Position numbers and translations under genes: made by a program
The notes under the pieces: generated by a model
What the model was told of the DNA's origin: nothing
The model's input: only the letters and a program-made list of their open reading frames with translations
Database searches by the model: none
In this document: one piece after another, positions 1 to 11,440 of the stretch
Position numbering within the stretch: the stretch's first letter is position 1
Layout of the letters: each line of letters starts with the position of its first letter
NCBI GenBank assembly: GCA_004794785.1
Contig: SJOL01001804.1
Span: 1,250,969-1,314,968 of the forward strand
Source of the DNA: Opisthorchis felineus
Lineage: Eukaryota; Platyhelminthes; Trematoda; Opisthorchiida; Opisthorchiidae
Direction of reading: 5' to 3'
DNA: 64,000 nt

Positions 1-1245
1 TTACCACTTTCGCCGCGAGTACCATTTTTGAAAATGGGCACTATTGTCGACACACCTCAATTATCCGAAACGGTCTCTTTCTCCTAGATAGACACAAATA
101 GGCTAGACAGGCGCTGACCGAGGAATTTGCCGCCATCCTTAAAGAACAGGTGGATGGTTTTCGGGGCCAGGAGCACGATGAAACTTGAGTGTAGATATAC
201 GCTCGGACACTTCTGGGGCTGAGGGTGGTTTCGTGTTCACTGTCCACCTTTCTTTTGAAGGCCAGCAGCCCCGATTGTATGTAGCAGGCAGCCAAACGAA
301 TTGTTGGTCGACTTTTTTTGCCCAGCGGTTCAAAGTTCTCTTGCTGGATATCAGAGGGCCATTCTACTCCCTGGTAGTTTTGCTGACAAGATGCTCCCGA
401 AGGCCAGTTGAACGAACCAAGTGGAACAACCTGCGGGTACTTCCAGCATTTTTTTGCGTTTTTCTTTCTTCTGCCATTCGGGCCTATCAAGCTTCGTGGT
501 CTGCGCAGACACCCAGTTTTACCTGAAGTCGGCCGATGCGTCGGGTGGAGTTGTGGTTGTGGTCAGGAGGAATCTTTCGCCGGGACTCCTGCAAAGCCAC
601 GTTCCTACCAGAGATTCAATGCTTGGATGAGGTTTGTTGGGTTGTATCGCAAACGGAAGTTCCAGCTGGGAGCAGCACTGTGGATATCTGTTCTCGGTGG
701 CCGTTAACATCCGATATCTGACCGTTAGGTAGGCGTTCGAGGAGTCGGTTCTGAAAGTTTCTTTTGATTTTTTATTCCACTAGCTTCTCAATGGCTGAGC
801 GAGGTATGCGCGTTTTTTGTGGACCTGAAAACCATAGTGAAAGGAAGCAGCAGACAAGTGTAGGGTCAGAGTCCACACTGGCAATCCAGAAGGAGCAGCA
901 GTCAGTGATCGACCCTCTCCATATGTAACTGACGGTGATGTGCTGAGTTTGGCTTCGGGGTTGGTTCTTCGGTGGGCACCAAGTCAAGCAGTTTCCGCTA
1001 TTCCGTAGGTTGATACTGCAATGAACAGTCCGTGTTCAGCACTCATCTGAAGCAGGCTACCTCCATTGTCCTCGCGTCTCGTGCCCGACCCAAGACGACC
1101 CCCCAATTGAGCCTCAGCAGCGCTAAACCTACTACCTGAGAGTTCATGTCACCAGCAGAGTCCACCTGGTCGAAATCCCGCTTGAGTGTAATATGCCATG
1201 CTGGAACTACCTCATCCCTCAAACATGCAGCACGACCATGCACCC
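1..1245 (-). mobile_element. Decayed LINE: endonuclease to start of reverse transcriptase, cut by left window edge
   Basis: This is a non-LTR retrotransposon copy read on the minus strand from about 1245 down to the window edge. Translated in pieces, the endonuclease part keeps a strand resembling ITVSYIWRGSITDC near 900-970, then the linker before the RT keeps EVSERISTLKFHRAPGP near 150-230 and VSTIVPIFKNG near 10-45. These match the order of an apurinic-type endonuclease followed by the RT fingers in trematode LINEs. Several stops and frame changes separate the pieces (stops near 60 and 80, a frame change near 140), so the copy is dead. The palm of the RT would lie left of the window. Long minus and plus frames within 41-526 are fragments of this element, not genes. 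LINE identity is by recalled family resemblance; the clade is not assigned. Confidence 0.72.
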
Positions 1246-3082
1246 CACGTTCTTCTCCGATCTCTTGCCCCTACATTTTTCGAACTAAAAACTTCCAGGT
1301 TTAGTTAGCACCTTTTTTCGCGCGGCACGTGATATTAGGAAGCCATCCACGTCCCCACTCGATATGCTACCCTTCACTGTAGCCCCTAACATGTAACTTG
1401 TCTTCCTCAGCGGCCTTAGCAATCTCCAATGCATGATAATCCCACCAACCTAGATGTTTGCCAGCTAACTACTTCCTTGTGCACGAGCTAGCTACGAAGT
1501 CACGTAAGCTTCAGCCACGGTTTTGTGAGCCGTTTGCTCCTACCCCTGACCAGCTTCATGGAAAACTACCCAATTAGCTATGCCTTTATTAGCGCACCAC
1601 CTAGCTGACGCATGAACCTCACATTCACATATTGCCACAAACATTCACATCGAACGCACACCGCTATTCCCTTTTATGTCCACTTGAATTCTTGGAATCG
1701 GGCAGTCGCCCCACTTCAGTAGTTACAAATTGTAACCACTGTTAGCTGCCTACTATCACGCACCGCAGTCTGGCTTATAACCCAGTGCCCTCTTCCAGTC
1801 CTTTTTGACACTTCCCAGTTTCGAGTCTTCAGTCTACATAGGGTTATCTCATTGCCTCGTTTGAATGGCAGCAATGAACCACCCTGTGCCCTCGATGATG
1901 CTAGGAATATCTTCGGTCTTAATTTGTCGCGATTTCCAAGCCAATCTTAAATGCCCTAACAACCCCAACTGGCTCCCCCAAGATGCCGACTTACGGGGCT
2001 GTTCACGGAACCAAGTGCGACGTCGCGATGATGGTACCGCAACCGTCATACCCAGTCTAATGGCTTGCTAGTGGTTATTAATAATAATAGGTTTATTTTC
2101 CAACTTGTAGGGAGCATGCCGACTGAGGCATGATCACCTGGTCTATGCTATTTCCCGGACGATGTATTACATCCACCCATCTCAACTCGCTAGACTTGTG
2201 CCAAAACTCAAAAGTACTGGTCACCGTATTTTACCGTCTGCTTGTGCAGCCCGTAAACCCACTAATTCTCAGCATACTGGTGGAGATAAAACATTGCCCT
2301 GCACTCGATACAACGTGAGCTGGCTACCGTAGAAAAATCCACCAAACTTACTATCTGGGATGAATTCCTTTGCTTCGGGTGGCGGGACGTTTGGTGCAAA
2401 GTGAGAAACGTTTTCGGCATAAGTCGCGAATGGCTGCCCCACTTTTATTTTGCTCGAACAAAGAAGACACAATTATTGTTTATGTACACTTTCAAAATAT
2501 TTACAAGTACAATGAAGGAGGAAACATGTGAAGAAACCACTTCTCCAGAAAATTTTTCATTATCGTTATGTAAACATCATGCTGAGCTATGGCTTAAACA
2601 AATTTCAACAGAAATGCAACTCTCTTGGGAGGTTCTAAGATACAGAGTAAATACCATCAAGTGCTAAAGCTTTATGTGAAAGGTCCCTTCGTTCAAACTA
2701 TGGTTTCAGAGGAATTTGGGGTTTGCGCCTAAGGGCCGGCACTCCATTCGCCGAATACCGAGCAGCGTTCAGCTCAGCTTAGCTCGGCTGTTTATTTCAG
2801 TTCTGTTCAGTTCAGGTTACTTGGGTTTTTGGCTGAAAGCCATATACAAAAGTTCTCCTTAACTTTAAGAGCACGTTCCATTCTGCCGACCAGTTGGTTC
2901 TTTACAACACGCTTGCGCGAAAGTGTAAACCCCAGATGTTCATGAATATCATGCATTGTTTATATTCACATATCCCAGGGGGCGTGAGAGCGTATGAGGA
3001 ACTCCCTAAAAGCTTTTGCGCAAGCAGTGGAATGCGACAAGAATATCCCCCCTTTCAACTCTGATTAATTTCGTTATGGATG
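1246..3082. other. Non-coding tract without a recognisable gene
   Basis: No frame here reads like a conserved protein. The part next to the LINE (about 1250-2050) may be its 5' region, since on the minus strand it runs straight into the endonuclease remnant, but I see no motif that proves this. A plus-strand frame at 2401-2667 (88 codons) has no recognisable domain and no splice context worth naming. Confidence 0.4.
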
Positions 3083-4110
3083 AGGTAACGAGGCCAAAAC
3101 TGTAAGTTCTCTAAAATTGCGGTGATCACCTCTGTCCGGGCGAGAAACATATCGACCTGGTGTATGTAGACAAATTTGTACTCATTTTGAGGAATAGCAG
3201 GAGGAGCAAGCAATACTCCAAAGGCTAACCAAAAGCCATCTATCCCACAAAGTGTAAAGTCGTAGTGCAGAACGTACAGTCTTTAAACATGCCTTTGAGA
3301 ATTCAAGGAGTGACACTGGAGTGACACTACACCTAAATTGGACTTGCATTGGCTCTGGCGGTGGTTTGACAGATGTAGTCAGCGCGCGAACCTCAGTGGC
3401 CACAATTACGCTTGTTAATTTGAGCTACTTATGACGTCAAATAGGCATTTCACTGGGGCCCAAACGACGAGTGTGTCACACAACAATGCATGCCTTATTT
3501 TTATAGGCCTGCGAGACTTGGCCACTTCGGGCGGAGGATCTGAGGCGTCTCCAGGTCTTTGACCATGGACATCTCACTATTATGGTTGGAATCTTCTGGA
3601 ACAAAGTATTTGGGATTAGATGGCCAGAGATAAGTGTTAGATGAAGTAAGTGTAACCCCTGTAAAGAATGTGTCCAGCATCGTAAGCTAAGGTGGCTGGG
3701 CAATGCGTCACACATACCAAGTTACCGCCTGCCAAGACAAGCGCTGTTTTCCATGCCTAATTCGTAGAGGCACCTAGATACCTAGAAGTGGACAGAATTT
3801 GACATGGCAGAAGGAAATAAAGACTTTTACGGAAGGTTTGGTTGCTTTTGGTGCAATTCGCCTTCCTGGAGGGAATGTGTGTGGCCCTCCTAGTGCTCAG
3901 TTGGAGACACTGAAAGCTGTGACGGCTAACCGATGTCAGTGTAGTTCATGCTGTCATTTTCCATCCAGATTGTCTGACGGAGTGCTAGGGTCGTAGGCAC
4001 CTAAAATATTTGTGGTAGGCTAGCCCTAGGTCCTTCTCCCTTCCCCATTTCTTTATTCTTTCCGTTACAGGACCTTAATGAAATAAAGTGATTTTGTTGT
4101 GCGGCAGACA
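3083..4110 (+). mobile_element. Decayed LINE 3' half: reverse transcriptase C-terminus and 3' UTR
   Basis: Read on the plus strand, the sequence encodes in pieces the late part of a LINE RT. A segment near 3345-3420 aligns with the region after the palm, then ACETWPLRAEDLRRLQVFDH appears near 3508-3570, followed by CVQHRKLRWLGNASHIPS near 3670-3725. These are landmarks of the RT thumb and C-terminus in trematode LINEs. The frame is broken by stops and frameshifts. The 3' UTR ends with an AATAAA-containing stretch near 4080 and a short GTT/GCT-rich tail. The same 3' end recurs at 34140-34555 and, inverted, at 53757-54125 and 55539-55690. No gene lies here. Confidence 0.72.
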
Positions 4111-4510
4111 ATTATCTGTTGTTGTTGCTGCTAATGATGAATGGTAACTCCGAATGTTTCACTAAGGCATCATTATTGTCTGTCTGTCTCACTGTTGACA
4201 TTGGCCCCGAAAAAGGGTGTTTAAATGCCATTGTCCTTAAAAGTTCAGCCGCGTCCAGAAACACCCCCCGCGCACTTGGACATCGTCGATTACTTATCTG
4301 GATTAACGTTTTCTTAGTTCCAATACAACTACTCCCTGTCAGTAGTTTGGGAACCATCATTCTGGACACGATGTTTCAGAGTCAACTTACTCGAACACAG
4401 AAATCTGTGACCTGCGCACTGTTCGCCCGAAACTACGCACACTTAATCAACTGCAGTTGTGCATATTTAAGTGGGGTGATTTGGGGCCTTATCCAGCCCT
4501 AAAGTTTGCG
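4111..4510. other. Non-coding tract after the LINE 3' end
   Basis: An open plus-strand frame of 127 codons (4119-4502) begins in the simple-sequence tail of the LINE. It shows no motif, and an overlapping minus frame of 85 codons exists in the same place. I see no support for a gene. Confidence 0.35.
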
Positions 4511-4705
4511 TGACTTTTATCTCCCGTAAAACGATGTTGGTATGCAAATGACTGTATTTCGCTGAGTTCATGCAATTTGGGTTGAAGTAGAACATAAGTG
4601 ACGGAAGCTCGAAAACTGCACTTACCGGATGAGTCCCAAGCTTGGCGAAAGCCGTTATGGGCTGTCGAGGAGTTTTCAGCAACCTTATGACTGGTGTGCT
4701 ACGCC
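4511..4705 (+). repeat. Family R dispersed repeat, copy R1, with hammerhead-like core
   Basis: This copy shares an ordered set of blocks with the repeats at 11240-11440 (minus), 14753-14855 (minus) and 28385-28595 (plus): a CTCCCGT block, a GCAAATGA..GTATTTCGC block, an ATTTGGGTT block, a GACGGAAGCTC block, and a final block reading GGCTGTCGAGGAG then CAGCAACCTTA. Between the last two blocks, CGGATGAG (4626-4633) is followed by a short self-complementary stretch and GCGAAAG (4645-4651). This resembles the two conserved strands of a hammerhead ribozyme with substitutions. The family name R is mine. Repeat membership is seen directly; ribozyme function is inference. Confidence 0.6.
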
Positions 4706-7700
4706 TATAAGACAGTGCGATAATGGAGTATCGTGTCAACTGAAGCATGAGACGGCCATGCGCAGCACATTCAGTTGCTTAAAAACATTAAAAACAAGAG
4801 ATTCAGTTGAGTCCCCCGTGAAAACCAAAGGAGTATTCAAAGCTGCTTGACAACTAACTGATCACATTTCCTAATAATTCTCTGCTTCTCGAGACAATTT
4901 CTGAGTGCTCTTAATGTTTCTGGTTAAAGCTGGATCTTCACCCCAGGGTTCAACATTAACACGATTGATGTGGGTAAGACGTTTCATGCGATTTTGACTA
5001 AACACACACAAACGTAAATCTATCATACATACGCCTGATCGCTTCCGAAGAGATCACTCCACAATCTACAAAAAAGGTCCTAAAACGCAGCAAACAATAT
5101 CTTGTAAGGAGAAACTGTCCTTAACATAGGCTTTTTCCATCATCGCTTTAGATTGCATTCTGGACGTGTGACGTCATTCCTCAGTGGCATAAAATTGATG
5201 GGTGACGGCTCTGTTGTGATTGAAGATGATTTTTAAATGTTTGTCCCACGATAGCACGCTTATCCGGTTGAAGCGCATCATTTCTAGCACTTAAAAATTG
5301 TTGAATTAATTATAAACGATATTGACATGTAACCATTAGGTATGGATAAAAAGTCTTTAGGTACTTTGTGTTTATTCCAACATATGGATAGCCGTAGACC
5401 GTTCTTGTAAAAATAACCGCGAAAAATGAACGGAATGTGGGTGATTTAGTATGATATACCCACTAATGGGCATTTATGGGTGTCATGCCGTTATTTAAGC
5501 ATGACTCGTGGGTAAAATGCATACATATCAGTATGTAACATCCAGATAAGAATATGACTTCGTAGGTATAGTGACGCAAATGCGCTAGTTGAGCACTTCG
5601 CCAGCGCGTAGCCAGCAAAAAATACCAAGTTGGATATTTTAGCATCAGGGCGAAATGGTCAAACATTTACTTGGATTTTGAATTTCAGACACCGATATCT
5701 TTTCAGCTTCGAATGTCCGCTGTTACGAATTCAGTTACCGGAGCCGGTGATTCTGTAAACCGTGTAACAAAGCTAGTAATATTAGATTTTGTGTAACAAT
5801 TGGGTTACAAAAATCCTACAGTTCAGAATAACTTTCCCGGTTGTAAAGCCAACTAGGTACAATTACAGTGAGTCCCTATGACAAAGTGGCCAAGAAACAA
5901 CCGGTCTTTCTCCGTAAAACCAGCATTGGTTCGGGTGGTTGCTGCCAGCCTGGGTTCGAAACTTCTTTCAAACGTTCTACACGACTTTCACTTTGTCGTG
6001 CCTCACGTTACGGTTTACTTCACTTAAGGTGATGACGCTACTTGCTTTTGCCTCCGTCAGCGGCGTTGCCAGGGTTGCAGATCCAGGGGTTACAAAGCCA
6101 AACAAAAGACTCGAGTGTTCTGGTAGTTATGAGCTGCGCCGAGCGAAATGTCGGCCAATGTTGTAAGGATAGCAGTTGATCACGCGCAATGGAAGCACAA
6201 ACAACGCACACACATACTATCATACTGTGGACACTTGTAGTGGTCTGGCTACAATAAAAGCTACTTTACCAGGAGTGTGTGGCAATGGAATAAAAATAAT
6301 AACCTAGATTGAGTACACAGTAATAAAGCGGGTCAAATGGAACAGATTCACCAAGAACTGTTCTCTTTAAAATAGTTCGTCGTTGGCCTAGATCAGCGAA
6401 TAAATAATAATCCATTTATGGTTGTTCAGGGGTCTTCTTTTGAACAATTCCCACGTATATTAAAATCCGAAGATAGTCTGAAAAGTTGTGATACCAGACT
6501 TAGTACATGAAACTTGCGAATGACCGCTGCAACAGCGAGCAAAATCAGAAGAGAAAGTCGAAGCACGTGGCCACGTTTGTATTGTGTGTAAAAGTGTAAA
6601 AGAGCGCGTTTCGTAGGTTCTTCATATTCAAACAAAAACGTTCATGCAATTGACGAAATACCTAATGTTATAATGGAAGCGAAAGAAAGGTACAGAACAC
6701 CACACACTGTTAACATTCCAACCATGGTGATTTCATAAAATAAGCCAATTACTAATTGCACATTTCGGCTCCCTCGTAATAATCCAGTGTCCGACATCCA
6801 TTCATTAACGTTAATGATGTCTGCCCCCTAATACATCCGAAAGAAGCCGCTGTTCAATGCACTTCTAATCCACCAGAAGAATGGAACATCTAAAAACTGC
6901 TCTTGTTGACTGATTTCTTCGAAACCCTTCCCTTATCATGCAAATTAAAGGAGTTGTGTCAGTGATGACCTTGAAAACATTAACAGAGCATTACTTTTAT
7001 TTTTTTCCGGATGTCCAGATCGGCAGATGACTAAACTGAGTTGTACCGAGAGCACAATGACTCCAGATCTGCATGCGGTGCACAATCAGATGTGACACAT
7101 AGTTCTACCTTTTTCGCCCACAGTACAGCGGTAAATCTGTTTCGGTACGTGTAAATGGGTAGGGATATCTGTAATTCCTAAGGTGACCAAAAATGCAAAT
7201 GGGTCTTCAGTGTTCCTGGATTAATTTTCTAAGTTGTTTTCGTAGATTTGTGTGGCAAACTGCATGGACATTTTAGTTTTGAAAAATAGCAGAGAGAGAG
7301 TCGTACGTTACGAAGAAAATCCCCAGAACGAAATGGACTCTGATATCCATTCCCGAAAGTTTTCCTGCCAATTGTGGAGCTTCTGGTGAGTTTTCAGATA
7401 AAGTGAATTTGATCGAACCACACCAATTAGCCGTCAAATCCTCTGCCGTGTTGCCTTGGACAAGGGCTCCTTCATTCCTACAGTGAAGTCTAGAGCAACG
7501 CAGTGTTGTAGCCTCATCTGACGGTTGTGGGAATTAGGTGCATCATACCCTGATTGACGCTCACGCAGAAGAGTCAGCCGAACAACCCAGTAGTGACATG
7601 TTCCAATGCATTCCTGAATACTGATTATCTTTAAATGGTTTGTCCCAGGAAAGTGAAATCAGCATCTTGTCCAAGACCGCAAACTGTAAATTTAGCTCGG

Positions 7701-8002
7701 CCGGTAGTAAAACCAGAAAATAATAAAAGGATGTTCCGAAAAATCCTCATCTGGCCTGCCAAATGTGTTGCTATGTCAGTAAAACCATGGTATTAATTTG
7801 AAGTCACAGTTTTTCTTCCTACGCTTCGAATTTCGAAGTGAAACGTCATTCCGTTGGATTGGCAGGTACCAGCCCATAAATCTGACAGCGAAAAAATTTC
7901 CGTCTCCGATTTTACTATAAGAAGCAAAAATAGGAGGAATAATTCACATGACGGATGAAACTTCTGTATGAGAATTTGTCAGTCGAGCAGCCAGGCAACA
8001 CG
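4706..8002. other. AT-rich non-coding tract
   Basis: About 3.3 kb with no frame longer than 75 codons and no recognisable protein. A short block at 4797-4830 resembles the start of family R (GAGATTCAG..GAGTC followed by CCCGTGAAAA). Nothing else can be assigned. Confidence 0.45.
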
Positions 8003-8155
8003 TGACCGACCACGTGATGTGGGTTACCTGACTGAAGGATGAGATGTGCTGCACCCTGTCTGAGTTCGGGTTACTCATATCGCTAATCAGCCGCTCGTGG
8101 CCGAACGATTTAGTCGAGAGGTTGCGAGTTCTGATTCGCACTGATTCGATGAGGA
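8003..8155 (+). repeat. tRNA-Leu-like dispersed repeat, copy 1
   Basis: This stretch aligns by eye with 10263-10450. Both have GACCACGTGAT(A/G)TGG, then a GAATGAG or GGATGAG block, then a TCA(A/G)(G/C)CGCTC block followed by a box resembling the tRNA-Leu A box (GGCCGAACGATTTAG here, GGCTGAACGGTTAAG there) and a B-box-like GGTTGCGAGTTC. The order suggests a tRNA-derived SINE-like family distinct from the SINE at 42735. This copy is diverged and no complete cloverleaf can be drawn. Confidence 0.45.
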
Positions 8156-10262
8156 TGAAGTAGCTGTGCAGTGCTTCTTGGCTTTTGCAAGTAGACGGAC
8201 TTCACTTACAAAACGAAATATCCATTGAAAAAATGTGCCTTTAATCGGTGCACTCAAGTTAAATGTGTCAACTCAACCAACGTTAGCGAATTTATAGAAG
8301 AACCCAAAAACAGCTGCTTTGCAGCCGTGTCCACCGCAATCTTCCGTAAGCCGAACGAAAATCCGCGGTTTAATTATTGACTATGATGTCCAACAGGGAA
8401 CTTGCCGTTCCATAAAAATTACAGATCAGAAAGCAAAGTAAATTGAGGTCACACATAGTTGAGGTCATGATGAAAATGGAAAGATTAAAGCGGAAAATAA
8501 TGACAGGTGTTAAGAGGGCTGATATGATGACTGATCGCAATAATCCTACTGGTATAAGGCTAATGTGACCAACCTCTCCCATAGAATAGAATTTTTGTTT
8601 GATTCACCTCACAGTTCACGTGTGTACACCTTACCCCAGACATTCAAGTCATGAGCTTGAGGATCCCAGATGCATTGTTTAGGGTTCAAGCTATCGGGCA
8701 GTTTCGAACGTGAGTGCCTGTGGAGTAACGTACTGAAATCCTAGAAACCCGTATCTTGCTGTTCAAACTTCCAAAGCGGCCTCAGTTTTTAATTTCATCA
8801 GACCAAGTCGCTCGTGGGAATTAGTCAGCTCCATACTAACAGATTGACTCAGTGGAATAATTTATGTCTGAAGTAAATAAGTGCCTCGAAAATTTCACAG
8901 CAATTTAAAGAAAATATGACGTGTGTCTAAACACTCAACCCGGTTGTGCTTCTGGAATGCACATTGCCACCTGGTTTACCAAAGACCACATCAGGCTAAT
9001 AACGATGCGATGAATTACCACCTTGCGTCCATTCTCTCACAATTGTGAGATGATGATTCATCATAGCTCGCATCGTTCCCCCACAAGAAACTGGTGAAAC
9101 GAAAACAACTGAGGCGGTTTCTAAAGCGTTTGCTAGGCAATCAGTGCGTGCGTTTGGTAGGCAGTCTTTCAATATGTGATGTAAACATTAGCCGGATGCA
9201 TAGTATGCACGAAAGAAGATAGACGGAGTTTTACTTAGCTTGATGTGCATAAGTGAACGACTGAGGAAGGTACAAGGGGAGGTGACCGCGCCCTAAATGC
9301 GACTTGAAGATGATTGAAAAATTCGGATCCCTGTAGAATGTAAGTCGCTGCGGAGAAGCCTAAATATATTCTTCCTAGTAAATAAAGGAGTTTTGAGACT
9401 TTGGCCTTTGGATTTCAACCTATGCCCAAAAAAAAACAACGGAAGAATACTCTGCAGTTACTAGGGGGTGGCAATCACGTGACCTTCCAAATAAGAAGTT
9501 GAGCATCCTACTGCCTAAAGAATAGCTCATCAGTAGTACGTGGGAAAACATTTTTGGGCAATGACAGATGAATGGTATTCTAATCTGTCTCAATCAGAGT
9601 TGTCTGCAAAACTGACCGACTGTCATCTGGAGGGTTTCCGATTTGAATCTCGCTTGAGGTTTATGAAATAAAATAAGCATGAAGATGAAACGATTGTCAT
9701 TCCTGATCTCAGCTCGCCTCGAGTGAGTGAGTGAACTAGCAGACAACGTCAGCATACTCTTGGTTTCAGAAACTACATGGATTTGAACCCCCCAAAAGAT
9801 CTAAGAATGTATTCCTGTAAAATCCAACTTTACTTTCTAGCATGATTGAAACTAGGGTTCTGGATACTCAAGCAAACTGCACGGACCCTGGTAAAAAGCA
9901 TGTCATAAGGTAAGGGGTGTGATATTTTAAAATTGAATCATTTTATTCAAATCAAGTACACCTAAGTAGTATTTTGACTATTATCACTGGGGAAACCATT
10001 CCAGATAGTCAACTGAAAAAAAGTTTGAAACTGACTGAGAAGTCATTGCTTCGGAAATGTTTGGTAAACATCAGCAGATTTATCGCTGGGTAACGTCTTA
10101 CTTTTGACACCAAAGCAACCTCAGACGAAGTGAGTATTTTACCAGTTTGGCCAAATTTTCAGGTCGTGTTTTTCGATTGTGTTTCGCTAAATGGGTGAGG
10201 TCAGTAGTCTTCGATATCACGGAACTTCCTTGAGCACCTCGGTGAGAAAACCCATATCAACA
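8156..10262. other. Non-coding tract, nothing recognised
   Basis: No frame of useful length and no motif. It contains scattered A runs, including A9 near 9428, and one short CTCATCAG site at 9525 that lacks the partner strand of a hammerhead. Confidence 0.4.
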
Positions 10263-10450
10263 AGTGACCACGTGATATGGATTTCATGTTTGAAGAATGA
10301 GTGGCGCTGAGTCCTGTTTAATTGCGAGTTAATCGCACTGCTGATCAAGCGCTCTTGGCTGAACGGTTAAGTGTTCAAACTACTGACCAGGAGGTCGCGG
10401 GTTCCAGATTCTGGAGATCTGTTAGATTTGCACTGCTGATGATTCCCGGT
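10263..10450 (+). repeat. tRNA-Leu-like dispersed repeat, copy 2
   Basis: This is the better copy of the pair with 8003-8155. A Pol III type A box (TGGCTGAACGGTTAAG, 10356-10371) lies about 25 nt before a B-box-like GGTCGCGGGTTCCAGATTC (10392-10410). Such spacing is normal for a tRNA or tRNA-derived SINE head, and the A box is of tRNA-Leu/Ser type. There is no acceptor-stem pairing, so it is a tRNA-related repeat rather than a tRNA gene. It is unrelated to the SINE family headed by GATGGCTCAGTGG. Confidence 0.5.
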
Positions 10451-10984
10451 AAGGGTGAACTAGCCGTAAATTGTTACTCGGCTTTTCAGCTTTTTCCACT
10501 TACGGGAGAAATCTCCAGTGGAAAACACTGCTGCTGGAACTGCTCTTAGGTTGCAATGTAAACGGCACAATCCCCAGTTCAGAGGCTCGATAAAACATTA
10601 CTAGCAATACCTCTATGGGTGACGATATAATGTCGATTTCGTTGTTCGGATTCGTCATTGTGATTCGGATGGCTGGGCGAGCTGCAGTACTGTACTTGAC
10701 GTCGTTATGGGTATGCGACACGAAATTCAGACAGTCTCAATATGTCCACTGTGGTCTAATGTCATACATCTTCTGGGGGGTGCGTTTTTTGATAAGCTAG
10801 AAGTGCACTAGAGCACTTTGGAACTGATAACTGCCCGCATGCAACCAGACACAGATGAGAAATACTGTAGGCTTATTTACCACTACGCATCGCAAATATT
10901 ACTTATAAGCCCCAAGTAAAACGAAGCCGGCTGTCGATAATTCTTTTATCGACCCGCTGAGGAAACGTTTGGTATAGTACTATA

Positions 10985-11130
10985 GTGCTACAACAGTGCT
11001 TGTTTCACTCTTTTTAGGGTTAATCAGGTAGGCGTAGTCCCCGAATTTCTATCAACCAGATGTTCTGCTTGAACCCAAGTTGTACAAATTTCGCAAATTA
11101 CGCTCATTTACAAACCAATTTGGTTGTAAC
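10985..11130 (-). repeat. Family R dispersed repeat, copy R2, with hammerhead-like core
   Basis: Read on the minus strand it has the block order TTGGGTTCAAGCAGAACA, then ATTCGGGGACTACGCCTAC, then CTGATTAACCCT with an A-rich loop and GTGAAACAAG (about 11007-11034). The CTGAT..GAAAC arrangement matches copy R6 at 28509-28534. A partial block with the same GGGGACTACGCCT string is also present at 38667-38680. R2 and R3 lie about 110 bp apart in the same orientation. Confidence 0.55.
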
Positions 11131-11239
11131 TGGTTGTAACTCGCTTATGATGTTCTTCTTCAATTGAAAGTGCTGCACCAGGCCGCCTCAAGTTTAAGTT
11201 GGTACGATATTCGATGCGTCACAATACGACTATATAGAC

Positions 11240-11440
11240 GTAACCCACTACTCGTAAGGTTCCTGAAAACTCTTTGACAGTCCACGACCGGTCTTGTTTT
11301 TCTTGGGGCTGATCATTCAGACACAGTTCCGGAGCTTCCGTCAACCCTCTGTTTTGCTTGAACCCCAACCTGACGCAATTTGCGAAATACACTCACTTGT
11401 AAACTAATTTGCTTTTGACCGGAGACAGCTGAATCCCTCT
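11240..11440 (-). repeat. Family R dispersed repeat, copy R3
   Basis: On the minus strand this copy starts with GGGATTCAGCTGTCTCCGGT, passes through ACAAGTGAGTGTATTTCGC and TTGGGGTTCAAGCAAAACAG, and ends with GGACTGTCAAAGAG and the CCTTACGAGTAGTGGGTTACG block. The position of the hammerhead-like core is present but degraded (TGATCAGCCCC, then ACAAGACC). It is one of the longest copies and helps define the family's ends. Confidence 0.6.

Noticed and set aside
41..490. 149-codon minus-strand frame
   Set aside because: It lies over a decayed LINE; only short parts of it in other frames match the element.
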